Origin: DAOTZU01 sp034433995
Lineage (GTDB): Bacteria > Chloroflexota > Anaerolineae > UBA1429
NCBI GenBank assembly: GCA_034433995.1
Contig: DAOTZU010000143.1
Span: forward strand, 1 to 22,763
Length of the DNA stretch: 22,763 bases
Direction: 5' to 3'
A program made the translations under genes and the position numbers. The notes below the pieces were generated by a model that was not told where the DNA came from, searched no databases, and saw nothing but the letters and a program-made list of their open reading frames with translations. Shown piece after piece: positions 6,965 to 14,184 of this stretch; position 1 is the first letter of the stretch, and every line of letters begins with the position of its first letter.

Positions 6965-8069
6965 CCCCCCGCCCCACCGCCTCCAAAACGGCCAGCACCT
7001 CCTCGGCGCAACGCTGCCAACTAAAGGCCCGTGCTCGCGCCCGCCCTCGGGCGATCATCTCGGCGCGCAAGGCCGGCTCGCGGTAGATCCGCCCCAGCGC
7101 CTGGGCCCAGCCGGCCACATCCTGCGGATCGATGAGCAGGGCAGCGTCGCCGGCCACCTCCGGGAGCGACGAGGCGTTGGCACAGAGGACGGGCGTCTCG
7201 CAGGCCATCGCCTCCAACACCGGCAGGCCGAATCCCTCGTACCAACTGGGCAACACATAGGCCAACGCGCCGCTCAAAAGGGCCGGCAAATCCTCGGCGG
7301 CGACATACCCCGGCAAGACGACCCGCCCGGCCAACCCCAGGCGCTCCACCAAGGCCAAGAGGTCCTCGTAGAGCCACCCCTTTTTGCCGGCCAGAACCAG
7401 CCGCACCTCGGCAGGGAGGGCCGCCTGGGCAAAGGCCTGCACCAAGGTCGCCAAGTTCTTGCGCGGCTGCAGCGTGCCCACGTAGAGAAAATACTCTGCT
7501 CCCGTGCAGTAACGCGCCTGCACCGCCGAGAGAAGCGCTGGCTCCCGCACCGGCCGCAAGTCCGGCGCGCCGGCGGGATACGCCACCACGATCTTGCCCG
7601 GGTCCACCCCGTAATGGCTCACCAGATCCTTACGGGTGGCCTCCGAATCGGCGATGATGCGCCGGGCCGCCCGGGCGTTAAAGCGCGTCGTCCGGTCCAG
7701 ATACCAGCGCGCCCAGCGGGTGTGCGCCCGGGGATAGTAGAGATAGCCCAGATCGTGCACCGTCACCACGCAGCGCTTGGGATGCACCCAGGGCAAGACA
7801 TGGGCCGGCACAAAGAGCACATCGGGCGGATGCCACAGCACCTCCCAGGCCAAGCGCACATGGGTCCACAGCCTGGGAAAGGGCAACACCCGATGGACGA
7901 CTCGCTCACTCTGCTCAAACAGCCCCTCCGCCGGCGCCCGATTAAAGTACAGCCGAAACCGATGGGCGCTCCCCACGTGCAACAGGGCGCGAATGAGATA
8001 CAGGGAATAGTTCTCCGTCCCTGTGGGCTGGGCGCTGACGGCGCGGCTAGCGTCTATGCCGATGAGCAT
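6954..8069 (-). CDS. GT4 family glycosyltransferase
   Basis: The product has 371 residues with a GT-B fold pattern. The N-terminal half begins MLIGIDASRA and contains TGTENYSLYL, typical of GT4 mannosyltransferase-like enzymes. The C-terminal half has GTLQPRKN (199-206 region) and the donor-binding E-x7-E motif at Glu278-Glu286 (EGFGLPVLE). It probably adds a hexose from a nucleotide sugar to a lipid-linked or surface glycan; the sugar is not predictable. The start lies one base beyond the stop of the upstream small membrane protein, and the gene overlaps the WecG-like gene downstream. Together the two transferases suggest a cell-surface or lipid-linked glycan being built by this operon. Confidence 0.92.
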   Translation of the reverse strand: MLIGIDASRAVSAQPTGTENYSLYLIRALLHVGSAHRFRLYFNRAPAEGLFEQSERVVHRVLPFPRLWTHVRLAWEVLWHPPDVLFVPAHVLPWVHPKRCVVTVHDLGYLYYPRAHTRWARWYLDRTTRFNARAARRIIADSEATRKDLVSHYGVDPGKIVVAYPAGAPDLRPVREPALLSAVQARYCTGAEYFLYVGTLQPRKNLATLVQAFAQAALPAEVRLVLAGKKGWLYEDLLALVERLGLAGRVVLPGYVAAEDLPALLSGALAYVLPSWYEGFGLPVLEAMACETPVLCANASSLPEVAGDAALLIDPQDVAGWAQALGRIYREPALRAEMIARGRARARAFSWQRCAEEVLAVLEAVGRGDVR

Positions 8070-8070
8070 C

Positions 8071-8586
8071 TCACTCGTGCCGTTGCACCGCGAACTGGAT
8101 CACCAGGCCGATGCCCACCACAATCAGGATCACAGGCCAAAGGCTGACGATCCGGCGGCCCAGAGCATCGCCGATATGCCCATACGTAAAGAGAAAGCCG
8201 ATGATGCCCACCGCCAAGGCCACCAGACCGCCCACCAACGTGGCCACCTGTTTGGGCGCGACCAACCACCCGGCCACCCAACCCAGCCCGGCAAAAGCCG
8301 GAAAGGCGGGCCACAGCCAGCGCAGATCACCCCATTCGCCCGCTCCCAGGGTGATATAGAGGAACAGCCCGCCGCAGAGGATGATGGTGACGCCGAACCA
8401 GACGGCATCAGGATCGCCCGGTTTTTTGCTCAGCCCGCCCACCAGAGAGGCGATCCCACCGGCGATCACCACCAACGGCCACAGCCGATCCATGCGCACC
8501 CAACGATAACCCAAAGACCACAGCAACGCCCAGATGCCGATGATGACGAGCACCAGACCGGTCAGAATGGCTTGACGTTGGCGCAT
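8071..8586 (-). CDS. Small polytopic membrane protein, LiaF-N-terminus/DUF5668-like
   Basis: The product has 171 residues with about five or six hydrophobic segments and almost no soluble part. Pairs of short helices with LWPLVVIAGGI and LWPVILIVVGIGLVI match the repeated LWP(L/V)xLIxxG pattern of the DUF5668 or LiaF N-terminal type. Such domains occur in bacterial envelope-stress proteins, but no LiaF signalling domain is attached here. The start is well supported by GAGGAGG six bases upstream. It is the first gene of the minus-strand run that continues into the glycosyltransferases, only one base away from the next start. The function is unknown. Confidence 0.8.
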   Translation of the reverse strand: MRQRQAILTGLVLVIIGIWALLWSLGYRWVRMDRLWPLVVIAGGIASLVGGLSKKPGDPDAVWFGVTIILCGGLFLYITLGAGEWGDLRWLWPAFPAFAGLGWVAGWLVAPKQVATLVGGLVALAVGIIGFLFTYGHIGDALGRRIVSLWPVILIVVGIGLVIQFAVQRHE

Positions 8587-8721
8587 GAGACCTCCTCATA
8601 GACAGATGTTGAACCCCAGAAACGCAAAAAGGGTGGGCTTGCCTCGTACCTCAGCGATGACCCATCATGTACATGCCCAAGTTGATGCATAAAAAACGAA
8701 AATTCGACCTGAACGCCAATC
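8587..8721. other. Intergenic gap between mevalonate kinase and the surface operon
   Basis: This gap of 135 bases holds no gene that I can support. It contains a perfect 10-bp palindrome CATGTACATG at 8666-8675 and a run of T on the minus strand near 8691-8696. The first-gene promoter of the operon running to the left should lie here, but I could not find a convincing -35/-10 pair. Confidence 0.4.
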
Positions 8722-9663
8722 TCAGCGGATAGCGGTCACCCATACCTGTTGCGCGCCGGCCGAGCGCAGGGCGGCCTCCACGTGGGCGCAGGACTCTGGC
8801 GCTACCAGAGCGATGGCACAGCCCCCCATGCCCCCGCCGGAGAGCTTGGCCCCGAGGGCGCCGGCCGTCAACGCCGCCTGGGTCAAGCGGTCCAGCTCGG
8901 GGCTGGAGACGCCCAGCGCCACCAAGAGGTCCTGGTTGCGTTGCATGAGCGCCCCCAGCAGGGCCCGATCGCCGGCGGCCAGGGCGGCCTTGCCTTGTTC
9001 CGCCAGGGCGCCGATGGCATCAAAGAGGGCCTCGTAGCGTGGCGGATCAGCCTGCCAACGACGGCGCACCTCGGCCACAGCCTCGCGGGTCTTGGCCTGC
9101 ACGCCGGTATCGGCGATGAGCAAGGTGACCGGTTGCCCCAGCCAAAAGGGATCGGCGCGCTGGCCTTTGATGAAATAGACCGGCTGCTCAAAGGCGACCA
9201 CGGTGTTATCAATGCCGCTAGGCGTGCCGTGGAGCAGGATCTCGCTCTGATAGACCAGATCCGAGATCGCCCGCGAGGTCACATAGTGGCCGTAATGTTG
9301 GGCCAGCGCCCGCGCCAAGGCCGTGTTCACCGCCGTACCGCTGCCCAAGCCACGGGCGATGGGAATTTGCGAACGCACCACAATGCGCAGCGCCTGCTCC
9401 TCGGCGGCCACCCCCAGAAAGTTGAGGACGTTGCGCACCGTCCATTGCAAAACCCGCAGGGCATCGTCCACGGCGTCCTGGGCCAAGGTGCAAGCAAGGC
9501 CCAGGTCCTGGGCTTCGATGACGACGCCGCTTCCGGGCGGCAGGGCTGTGATCTCGACGGTAGCGCGCAGGTCCCTCAACGGCACGGCGATGGCCGGCCG
9601 CCCATAGACCACGGCATGCTCCCCCAAAAGGATCGCTTTACCCGCCGCGGAAGCCACCGTCAT
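8722..9663 (-). CDS. mvk: Mevalonate kinase (GHMP kinase family)
   Basis: The product has 313 residues. It phosphorylates mevalonate with ATP in isoprenoid synthesis, in the cytosol. GHMP motifs are present in order: GKAILLGEHAVVYG (8-21, Lys9 and Glu15), PIARGLGSGTA (101-111, the phosphate-binding loop), GTPSGID (147-152, with Asp152 as catalytic base) and LSGGGMGG (274-281). The second serine of the usual GLGSSAA is glycine here. The ATG at 9663 is preferred to the longer frame starting at 9699, because residues match the family from there, GGGAGGGGG lies upstream, and the promoter's -10 box falls inside the longer frame. No other mevalonate-pathway gene is in the window. Confidence 0.93.
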   Translation of the reverse strand: MTVASAAGKAILLGEHAVVYGRPAIAVPLRDLRATVEITALPPGSGVVIEAQDLGLACTLAQDAVDDALRVLQWTVRNVLNFLGVAAEEQALRIVVRSQIPIARGLGSGTAVNTALARALAQHYGHYVTSRAISDLVYQSEILLHGTPSGIDNTVVAFEQPVYFIKGQRADPFWLGQPVTLLIADTGVQAKTREAVAEVRRRWQADPPRYEALFDAIGALAEQGKAALAAGDRALLGALMQRNQDLLVALGVSSPELDRLTQAALTAGALGAKLSGGGMGGCAIALVAPESCAHVEAALRSAGAQQVWVTAIR

Positions 9664-9687
9664 CCTCGTTCCCCCTCCCTCGGCAGC

Positions 9688-9716
9688 ACTATAACCCATG
9701 GGGGGAGGGCTGTCAA
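9688..9716 (-). promoter_or_regulatory. Sigma70-type promoter of mevalonate kinase
   Basis: On the minus strand TTGACA (9711-9716) and TATAGT (9688-9693) are separated by exactly 17 bp. Transcription should start near 9681, giving a leader of about 18 nt before the ATG at 9663, which just holds the Shine-Dalgarno sequence. Confidence 0.8.
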
Positions 9717-9748
9717 GGTTGGGTCAATGCCCCTGGGTCTGCGTAGGC

Positions 9749-9777
9749 TTCCAAGGGCGACGGTTTTGTGCTATAGT
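9749..9777 (+). promoter_or_regulatory. Probable extended -10 promoter of the alcohol dehydrogenase run
   Basis: TATAGT at 9772-9777 is preceded by TGC, making an extended -10 element. The -35 position 17 bp upstream reads TTCCAA, a weak match. Transcription would start near 9784, and the start codon at 9807 follows a GGAGGAG ribosome site. It is divergent from the mevalonate kinase promoter. Confidence 0.5.
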
Positions 9778-9806
9778 ACGCCCACACCATAGCCGGAGGA
9801 GCAGCG

Positions 9807-10811
9807 ATGAAGGCAGCCGTATTCTATGGGCCGGGCGACCTGCGGGTGATGGAGAGGCCGGTTCCGCAGCCGGGGCCGGACGAGGTGGTGTTGCGGGTGG
9901 CCGCCTGCGGCATCTGCGGCACCGACCGACACATCATGCACAACGAGTTCCCGGTGGTGCCTCCCGTCATCATCGGCCACGAGTTCGCCGGCCAGATCAC
10001 GGGCCTGGGCGAGGGGGTGAGCGGGTTGGCCCCCGGCGACTGGGTGGCCGTGGACCCCAACATGCCCTGCGGCCTGTGCCGGCCCTGCCGGCGGGGCAAG
10101 GTCCATCTCTGCGAGCGCCTGCGCGCCGTGGGGGTGGATTGGGACGGCGGGTTCGCCGAGTTCTGCGTGGTGCCCCAGAGCCAATGCTACCGCCTGCCGC
10201 CCTCCGTCTCGCCCTTGGAAGGGGCGATGACCGAGCCATTGGCCTGCTGCGTGCGCGGCATAGACCAGGCAGGCATCCGCGCCGGAGATGTGGTGGCCGT
10301 CATCGGCGGCGGCGCCATCGGCCAGCTGTTGGCGCAACTGGCCCGCCTCAGCGGCGCCGGCCGGGTGGTGGTGAGCGACCCCTTGCCCGAGCGCCGCGAG
10401 CTGGCCCTCGCCCTGGGAGCGGATGCCGCCCTCGACCCCACCCGCGACGACCCACTGCAAGCCGGCGGTGTTTTGGAGGGCGGAGCCGACGTGGTCTTGG
10501 AGGCGGTGGGTTCAGCGGCCACCACCCAACAGGCCATCGCCTGGGCCGCGGCGGGGGGCACCATCGTCTGGTTCGGCGTCACCCCGCCGGGCGAGACGGT
10601 CCCCGTGGAGCCCAACCTCATCTTTCGCAAGGAATTGACTGTGCGCGGGGCGCGGATCAACCCCTTCACCCACAGTCGGGCGTTGGCCTTGCTGGCCTCC
10701 GGGCGGGTGCAGGTCAAGCCCCTCATCAGCCAGGTCATCACCCTGGAGGAGCTACCCAGGGCCTTGAGCGCGCCGCCCGGGCGGGCCGTCAAAGTGGTGG
10801 TGCGGCCATAG
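9807..10811 (+). CDS. Zinc-dependent medium-chain alcohol/polyol dehydrogenase
   Basis: The product has 334 residues. It is an MDR-superfamily dehydrogenase that oxidises an alcohol or sugar alcohol with NAD(P). CGICGTD (34-40) with Cys37, GHE (57-59) and Glu143 provide the catalytic zinc site. Four cysteines at 88, 91, 94 and 102 bind the structural zinc. The nucleotide-binding loop is IGGGAIGQLL (166-175). Family members of this type include threonine, sorbitol and other sugar dehydrogenases; the substrate is not visible. The start has GGAGGAG close upstream and a promoter. The gene opens a plus-strand run with a nucleoside hydrolase, a NIF3 protein and a fucosidase, which suggests carbohydrate oxidation. 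Confidence 0.92.
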   Translation: MKAAVFYGPGDLRVMERPVPQPGPDEVVLRVAACGICGTDRHIMHNEFPVVPPVIIGHEFAGQITGLGEGVSGLAPGDWVAVDPNMPCGLCRPCRRGKVHLCERLRAVGVDWDGGFAEFCVVPQSQCYRLPPSVSPLEGAMTEPLACCVRGIDQAGIRAGDVVAVIGGGAIGQLLAQLARLSGAGRVVVSDPLPERRELALALGADAALDPTRDDPLQAGGVLEGGADVVLEAVGSAATTQQAIAWAAAGGTIVWFGVTPPGETVPVEPNLIFRKELTVRGARINPFTHSRALALLASGRVQVKPLISQVITLEELPRALSAPPGRAVKVVVRP

Positions 10812-10826
10812 CAAAGCAACTCGGCC

Positions 10827-10847
10827 CCCAGACCTGACAGGTCTGGG
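10827..10847. repeat. Perfect palindrome in the gap after the dehydrogenase gene
   Basis: CCCAGACCTG (10827-10836) and CAGGTCTGGG (10838-10847) are perfect 10-bp inverted arms around one central base. It lies 15 bp after the stop codon. With a single-base centre it is a poor RNA terminator without opening, and no T-run follows. It resembles AGACCTG/CAGGTCT repeats that I remember from Chloroflexota-like contigs; a copy count would decide. Confidence 0.7.
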
Positions 10848-10909
10848 ACGCTGGACATCACGGGCAACATGGTTTATAAAACAAGAGCAACGCTCGCGGG
10901 AGGATCGCC

Positions 10910-11839
10910 GTGACTTACCGCGTCATCTTGGATACCGACATTGGCGACGATATTGACGATGCCCTGGCCCTGGGGCTGATCTTGGCCTCGCCGGAGCTGG
11001 AGTTGGTGGGAGTCACCACGGTGTTCAAAAATACCCTGGCCCGGGCGCGCCAGGCGCGGACCATCCTCAAGATCGCCGGGCGGGGCGAGGTGCCGGTGGC
11101 GGCGGGCTGCGGGGCGGTCCTTTCGCCGCGCACCACTCTCCCCTTCGACCCGCGCCAGGCCTATCTCGCCGGCGAATTGCCCAACCAAGATGCCTCCTGC
11201 CTGCCGGAGGAGGAACTGCCCCCGCTGGATCCCCGCCACGGCGTGGATTTTCTCATCGAGACCCTGTTGGCCGGCGCCGGCGATATCATCCCCATCACCA
11301 TCGGCGCCATGACCAACCTGGCCATGGCCCTCGTCAAAGAGCCGCGCCTCGGCGCCAAGATCCCGCGCATCGTCTCCATGGCCGCCGTGTTCGAGCGGCC
11401 CATGAGCGAGTGGAACATCCGCTGCGACCCGGTGGCGGCGGCCCTCCTCTTTGGCAGCGGCATCCCCATGGATATCATCGGCCTGGATGTGACCATGCAG
11501 GTGCGCTTCCGCCCTGAGCACCTCCAGGCGTTGGACGGTTGCCCACGCCCGCTGGCCCAGCGCCTCTCCCAGGCCACCAAGCTTTGGGCGCAGCACGACC
11601 GCTGGGCGGAGCAGATCCGGCGGCTGCCCATCATGCACGACCCTTTGGCCGTGGCCACGCTGCTCGCGCCCGATCTGGTGCGCTGGAAGCGGGGCTGGGC
11701 CAAGGTGGAGCTGCAAGGCGCCGAAACGTATGGGTTCACCACCTTCCAAGAGGACCCCGCCGGCCCCCACCGTTACGCTTACGCGGTGGATAGCGAGCGG
11801 GCCCTGTCCTTGTGGATGGATCGCGTCCTGGCCTACTAA
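10910..11839 (+). CDS. Nucleoside hydrolase (inosine-uridine preferring family)
   Basis: The product has 309 residues. It hydrolyses the N-glycosidic bond of a nucleoside to ribose and base in the cytosol. The N-terminal signature DTDIGDDIDDALAL (8-21) gives the calcium-binding and catalytic aspartates (Asp10, Asp16, Asp17). TIGAMTNLAMAL (130-141), EWNIRCDP (167-174, Asn169) and MHDPLAV (242-248) are the other family motifs. The start is GTG, chosen because GGGAGG lies seven bases upstream and the signature follows directly. Base specificity cannot be read from the sequence. It follows the dehydrogenase by 98 bp, with a palindrome between them, and may be cotranscribed. Confidence 0.92.
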   Translation: MTYRVILDTDIGDDIDDALALGLILASPELELVGVTTVFKNTLARARQARTILKIAGRGEVPVAAGCGAVLSPRTTLPFDPRQAYLAGELPNQDASCLPEEELPPLDPRHGVDFLIETLLAGAGDIIPITIGAMTNLAMALVKEPRLGAKIPRIVSMAAVFERPMSEWNIRCDPVAAALLFGSGIPMDIIGLDVTMQVRFRPEHLQALDGCPRPLAQRLSQATKLWAQHDRWAEQIRRLPIMHDPLAVATLLAPDLVRWKRGWAKVELQGAETYGFTTFQEDPAGPHRYAYAVDSERALSLWMDRVLAY

Positions 11840-11849
11840 ACAGGTGATT

Positions 11850-11929
11850 CTCCGTGCTCTCGGTGACTCTGTGGTGAGGGAACGTCTTGGCCGTTGCTCT
11901 GAAAACACGGAGACACGGAGAACACGGAG
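11850..11929. repeat. Inverted intergenic repeat with tandem CTCNGTG / ACACGGAG arms
   Basis: Three CTCNGTG copies on the left (11850-11856, 11859-11865, 11867-11873) face three ACACGGAG copies on the right (11905-11912, 11913-11920, 11922-11929). The arms can fold into a hairpin. The block begins 10 bp after the nucleoside hydrolase stop and fills most of the 149-bp gap before the NIF3 gene. It resembles the CTCCGTG/CACGGAG repeats scattered in many environmental genomes, which is from memory. Confidence 0.7.
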
Positions 11930-11988
11930 AGAAACAAGAGATTCTCCCTTGCTCTGCATTCTTGGCAAGCATTTTCGGAGGGGGCGAG

Positions 11989-12780
11989 ATGATTACCGTT
12001 CAGACCATCATCGGTTATGTGGAGAGCCTCTCCGGCCATCCCCTCAACCGCGATGAGGGAGTGCACCACGGCTCCGCCGAGCGCCCTCTCACGGGGGCGC
12101 TGCTTTGCTGGATGGCCACCACCCACGCCCTGGCCCAGGCCGGCGCCGCAGGGGTGGAGCTGGTGATCGCCCACGAGAGCTTGTATTATCCCTACGGGGC
12201 CTTGCCGGGCCAGGCCGAGCCGGCCGGCTGGGAGGAATGGCCCACGAACCGCCGGCGACGCGAGCTTTTGCAGCGACACAATCTGACCCTGCTCCGCGTC
12301 CACGGCTCGCTGGACGAGATCTGCATCTTTAACGATTTCGCCGCCCTGCTGGGCCTGGGCCAACCGGTGGAGGCGGAGCCGGGGCTGGTCAAGGTGTACG
12401 AGATCGCCCCGCGGCCCCTGGCGGAGCTGGTGGCCCAGGTGAAGGAGCGGGTGGGGATGCCGGCCGTGCGGGTCTCTTGCCCCCAGGGGCTGGGGCAGAT
12501 CGTCCATCGGGTGGGGTTGCCCTGGGGCGGGCTGGGGTTGTTCGTCAATGTGGGCTACCAGCAAAAGCTCATCGCCAAAGGGTGCGATGTGTTCATCGCC
12601 GGCGAGGCGGATGATTATGGCTTTCGCTTCTCCGCCGAATGCGGCATCCCTATGATCGAGACGGGCCACGATGTCTCGGAGAATCCGGGGCTGGAGCATT
12701 TCGCGCAGATGCTGCGCGCGCGCTTCCCCGATCTAAACGTCCTCTTTTACGCCTGCCCGCCCAGTTGGCAGGTGGTCTAG
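11989..12780 (+). CDS. NIF3-family (GTP cyclohydrolase I type 2 homologue) putative metal protein
   Basis: The product has 263 residues. Family members form hexameric rings with a two-metal site, and their reaction is mostly unknown. Family-like motifs are VIAHESLYYPYG (59-70), HGSLDEICIFND (105-116, the counterpart of the usual H-(S/T)-x-LD-x(6)-ND stretch) and GHDVSENPGLEHFAQML (226-242, with His227 and Glu231). The metal ligands are therefore plausible but the first HH pair is altered to HES. The frame opens at 11887, but that part is translated repeat DNA; the ATG at 11989 has GGAGGGGG upstream. Its neighbours suggest a role in sugar or nucleoside breakdown, which is inference. Confidence 0.8.
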   Translation: MITVQTIIGYVESLSGHPLNRDEGVHHGSAERPLTGALLCWMATTHALAQAGAAGVELVIAHESLYYPYGALPGQAEPAGWEEWPTNRRRRELLQRHNLTLLRVHGSLDEICIFNDFAALLGLGQPVEAEPGLVKVYEIAPRPLAELVAQVKERVGMPAVRVSCPQGLGQIVHRVGLPWGGLGLFVNVGYQQKLIAKGCDVFIAGEADDYGFRFSAECGIPMIETGHDVSENPGLEHFAQMLRARFPDLNVLFYACPPSWQVV

Positions 12781-12878
12781 AAGGGCATCGGCGCGCGCCC
12801 GCAAGGGCCGCGTTGAGCATCAAGGGATGGGGCCAAGCTTTCGGCCCACATCCGTACCACACTATTTAGGAGGGAACA
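12781..12878. other. Intergenic gap before the fucosidase gene
   Basis: This gap of 98 bases holds no gene. It contains the fucosidase ribosome site (AGGAGGG just before 12879). I see no convincing promoter or terminator, so read-through from the NIF3 gene is likely. Confidence 0.4.
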
Positions 12879-14126
12879 ATGAACGAGGAAGAGTATTTGC
12901 AGATGGCAGCCGCCACCCGGGCGCGTCGGCTGCAGTGGTGGCAAGAGGCCCGCTTTGGCATGTTCATCCATTGGGGCCTCTATTCCCAGTTGGGCCGCCA
13001 CGAGTGGGTGCTGAACCGGGAGCGCATCCCCATGGCCGAGTACGAGAAGCTGGCCGATAGTTGGCACCCCAAGGAACGCCCTGCCCGCGAATGGGCCAAG
13101 CTGGCCAAAGAGGCCGGAATGAAGTACATGGTGATGACCACCAAACACCATGAGGGCTTTTGCCTGTGGGATACCAAACAGACGGATTACAACGCTGTCA
13201 AGCGCGGCCCCAAGCGCGACCTAGTGGCGGAATATGTGGACGCCTGCCACGAGTTCGGCTTGCGGGTGGGGTTCTACTACTCCCTCATGGATTGGCACCA
13301 TCCCGATGGCGCCCGCTGCGCCGTGGACGATGCCGCCCGTCGCCGCTTCTTGGATTTTACCCAGGGCTGCGTGCGCGAGCTGTGCTCCAACTATGGCAAG
13401 CTGGATATCCTCTGGTACGACGTCTCTTGGCCCCTGCGCACGCCCGCGCTGTGGGAGAGCGTCAAGATGAACGCCATGGTGCGCGAATTACAGCCGGACA
13501 TTCTGATCAACAACCGCTCCCAATTGGACGAGGATTTCGGCACGCCGGAGGAGCACGTCACCGCCGCCTCTGAGGGGCGGGCTTGGGAGGCCTGCATGAC
13601 CTTTAACGGCTCCTGGGGCTACATGCCCTCGGCCATCGACTGGCGCTCCGTGCGCGAGGTGCTGGGCATGTTGCGCACCGCCACGGCCGGCCAGGGCAAC
13701 CTGCTGCTCAACATCGGGCCGGCCCCCGATGGTTCGGTGCCGCCGGAGGCAGTGGAGCGGCTGATCCCCGTGGGCCAGTGGCTGGCCCAGAACGGCGAGG
13801 CCGTCTACGGCCAGGTGGACCGCGCCGGGGGCCGCATGGAGTGGATGCCCTGTGGCCAGTTCACCGTCAAAGGGAACACGGCCTATTACTGGGTCAACCG
13901 CTGGCCGGGCAAGGAGTTGGCCATCGGCGGGCTCCAGGTGAAGGTGCTCAAGGCGTCCTACTTGGCCACGGGCGCACCCATCGCCTTTGAGCAGACGGAG
14001 AACCGCCTGGTGCTCAAGGGGCTGCCCGACCAGAACCCCGACAAGATCGCCGGCGTGTGCGTCATCAAGCTCGAGTGCGACGCGCCGCCCAAGCAGGTGT
14101 TGGGCGCCGGCTACGTGGTGCTATAA
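12879..14126 (+). CDS. Alpha-L-fucosidase, GH29, cytoplasmic
   Basis: The product has 415 residues. It removes terminal alpha-L-fucose from glycans by a retaining mechanism. GH29 motifs are FGMFIHWGLYS (26-36), TKHHEGFCLWDT (88-99), YYSLMDWHHPD (133-143) and KLDILWYD (174-181), whose Asp181 is the expected nucleophile. The acid/base is not fixed by sequence in this family. No signal peptide is present, so it should act on imported fucosylated oligosaccharides rather than on polymers outside the cell. A short C-terminal beta-rich part follows from about residue 315. A GGAGGG ribosome site precedes the ATG. It ends the plus-strand run, closed by a hairpin after the stop. Confidence 0.93.
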   Translation: MNEEEYLQMAAATRARRLQWWQEARFGMFIHWGLYSQLGRHEWVLNRERIPMAEYEKLADSWHPKERPAREWAKLAKEAGMKYMVMTTKHHEGFCLWDTKQTDYNAVKRGPKRDLVAEYVDACHEFGLRVGFYYSLMDWHHPDGARCAVDDAARRRFLDFTQGCVRELCSNYGKLDILWYDVSWPLRTPALWESVKMNAMVRELQPDILINNRSQLDEDFGTPEEHVTAASEGRAWEACMTFNGSWGYMPSAIDWRSVREVLGMLRTATAGQGNLLLNIGPAPDGSVPPEAVERLIPVGQWLAQNGEAVYGQVDRAGGRMEWMPCGQFTVKGNTAYYWVNRWPGKELAIGGLQVKVLKASYLATGAPIAFEQTENRLVLKGLPDQNPDKIAGVCVIKLECDAPPKQVLGAGYVVL

Positions 14127-14136
14127 CGCGTGTGGA

Positions 14137-14175
14137 CGGTGGGCGATGGGCTCGTCGAGGGTCCATCGCCCACCG
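14137..14175. terminator. Bidirectional hairpin between convergent genes
   Basis: A perfect 13-bp stem (14137-14149 with 14163-14175) with a 13-nt loop lies between the fucosidase stop and the stop of the convergent ABC exporter gene. There is no T-run on either side, so termination may be weak or need a factor. Its position between convergent genes is the main argument. Confidence 0.65.
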
Positions 14176-14184
14176 ACCGGTGCT

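Noticed and set aside
11887..11988. N-terminal extension of the NIF3 protein
   Set aside because: It translates the CACGGAG repeat, while the ATG at 11989 has a strong ribosome site and the family starts there.
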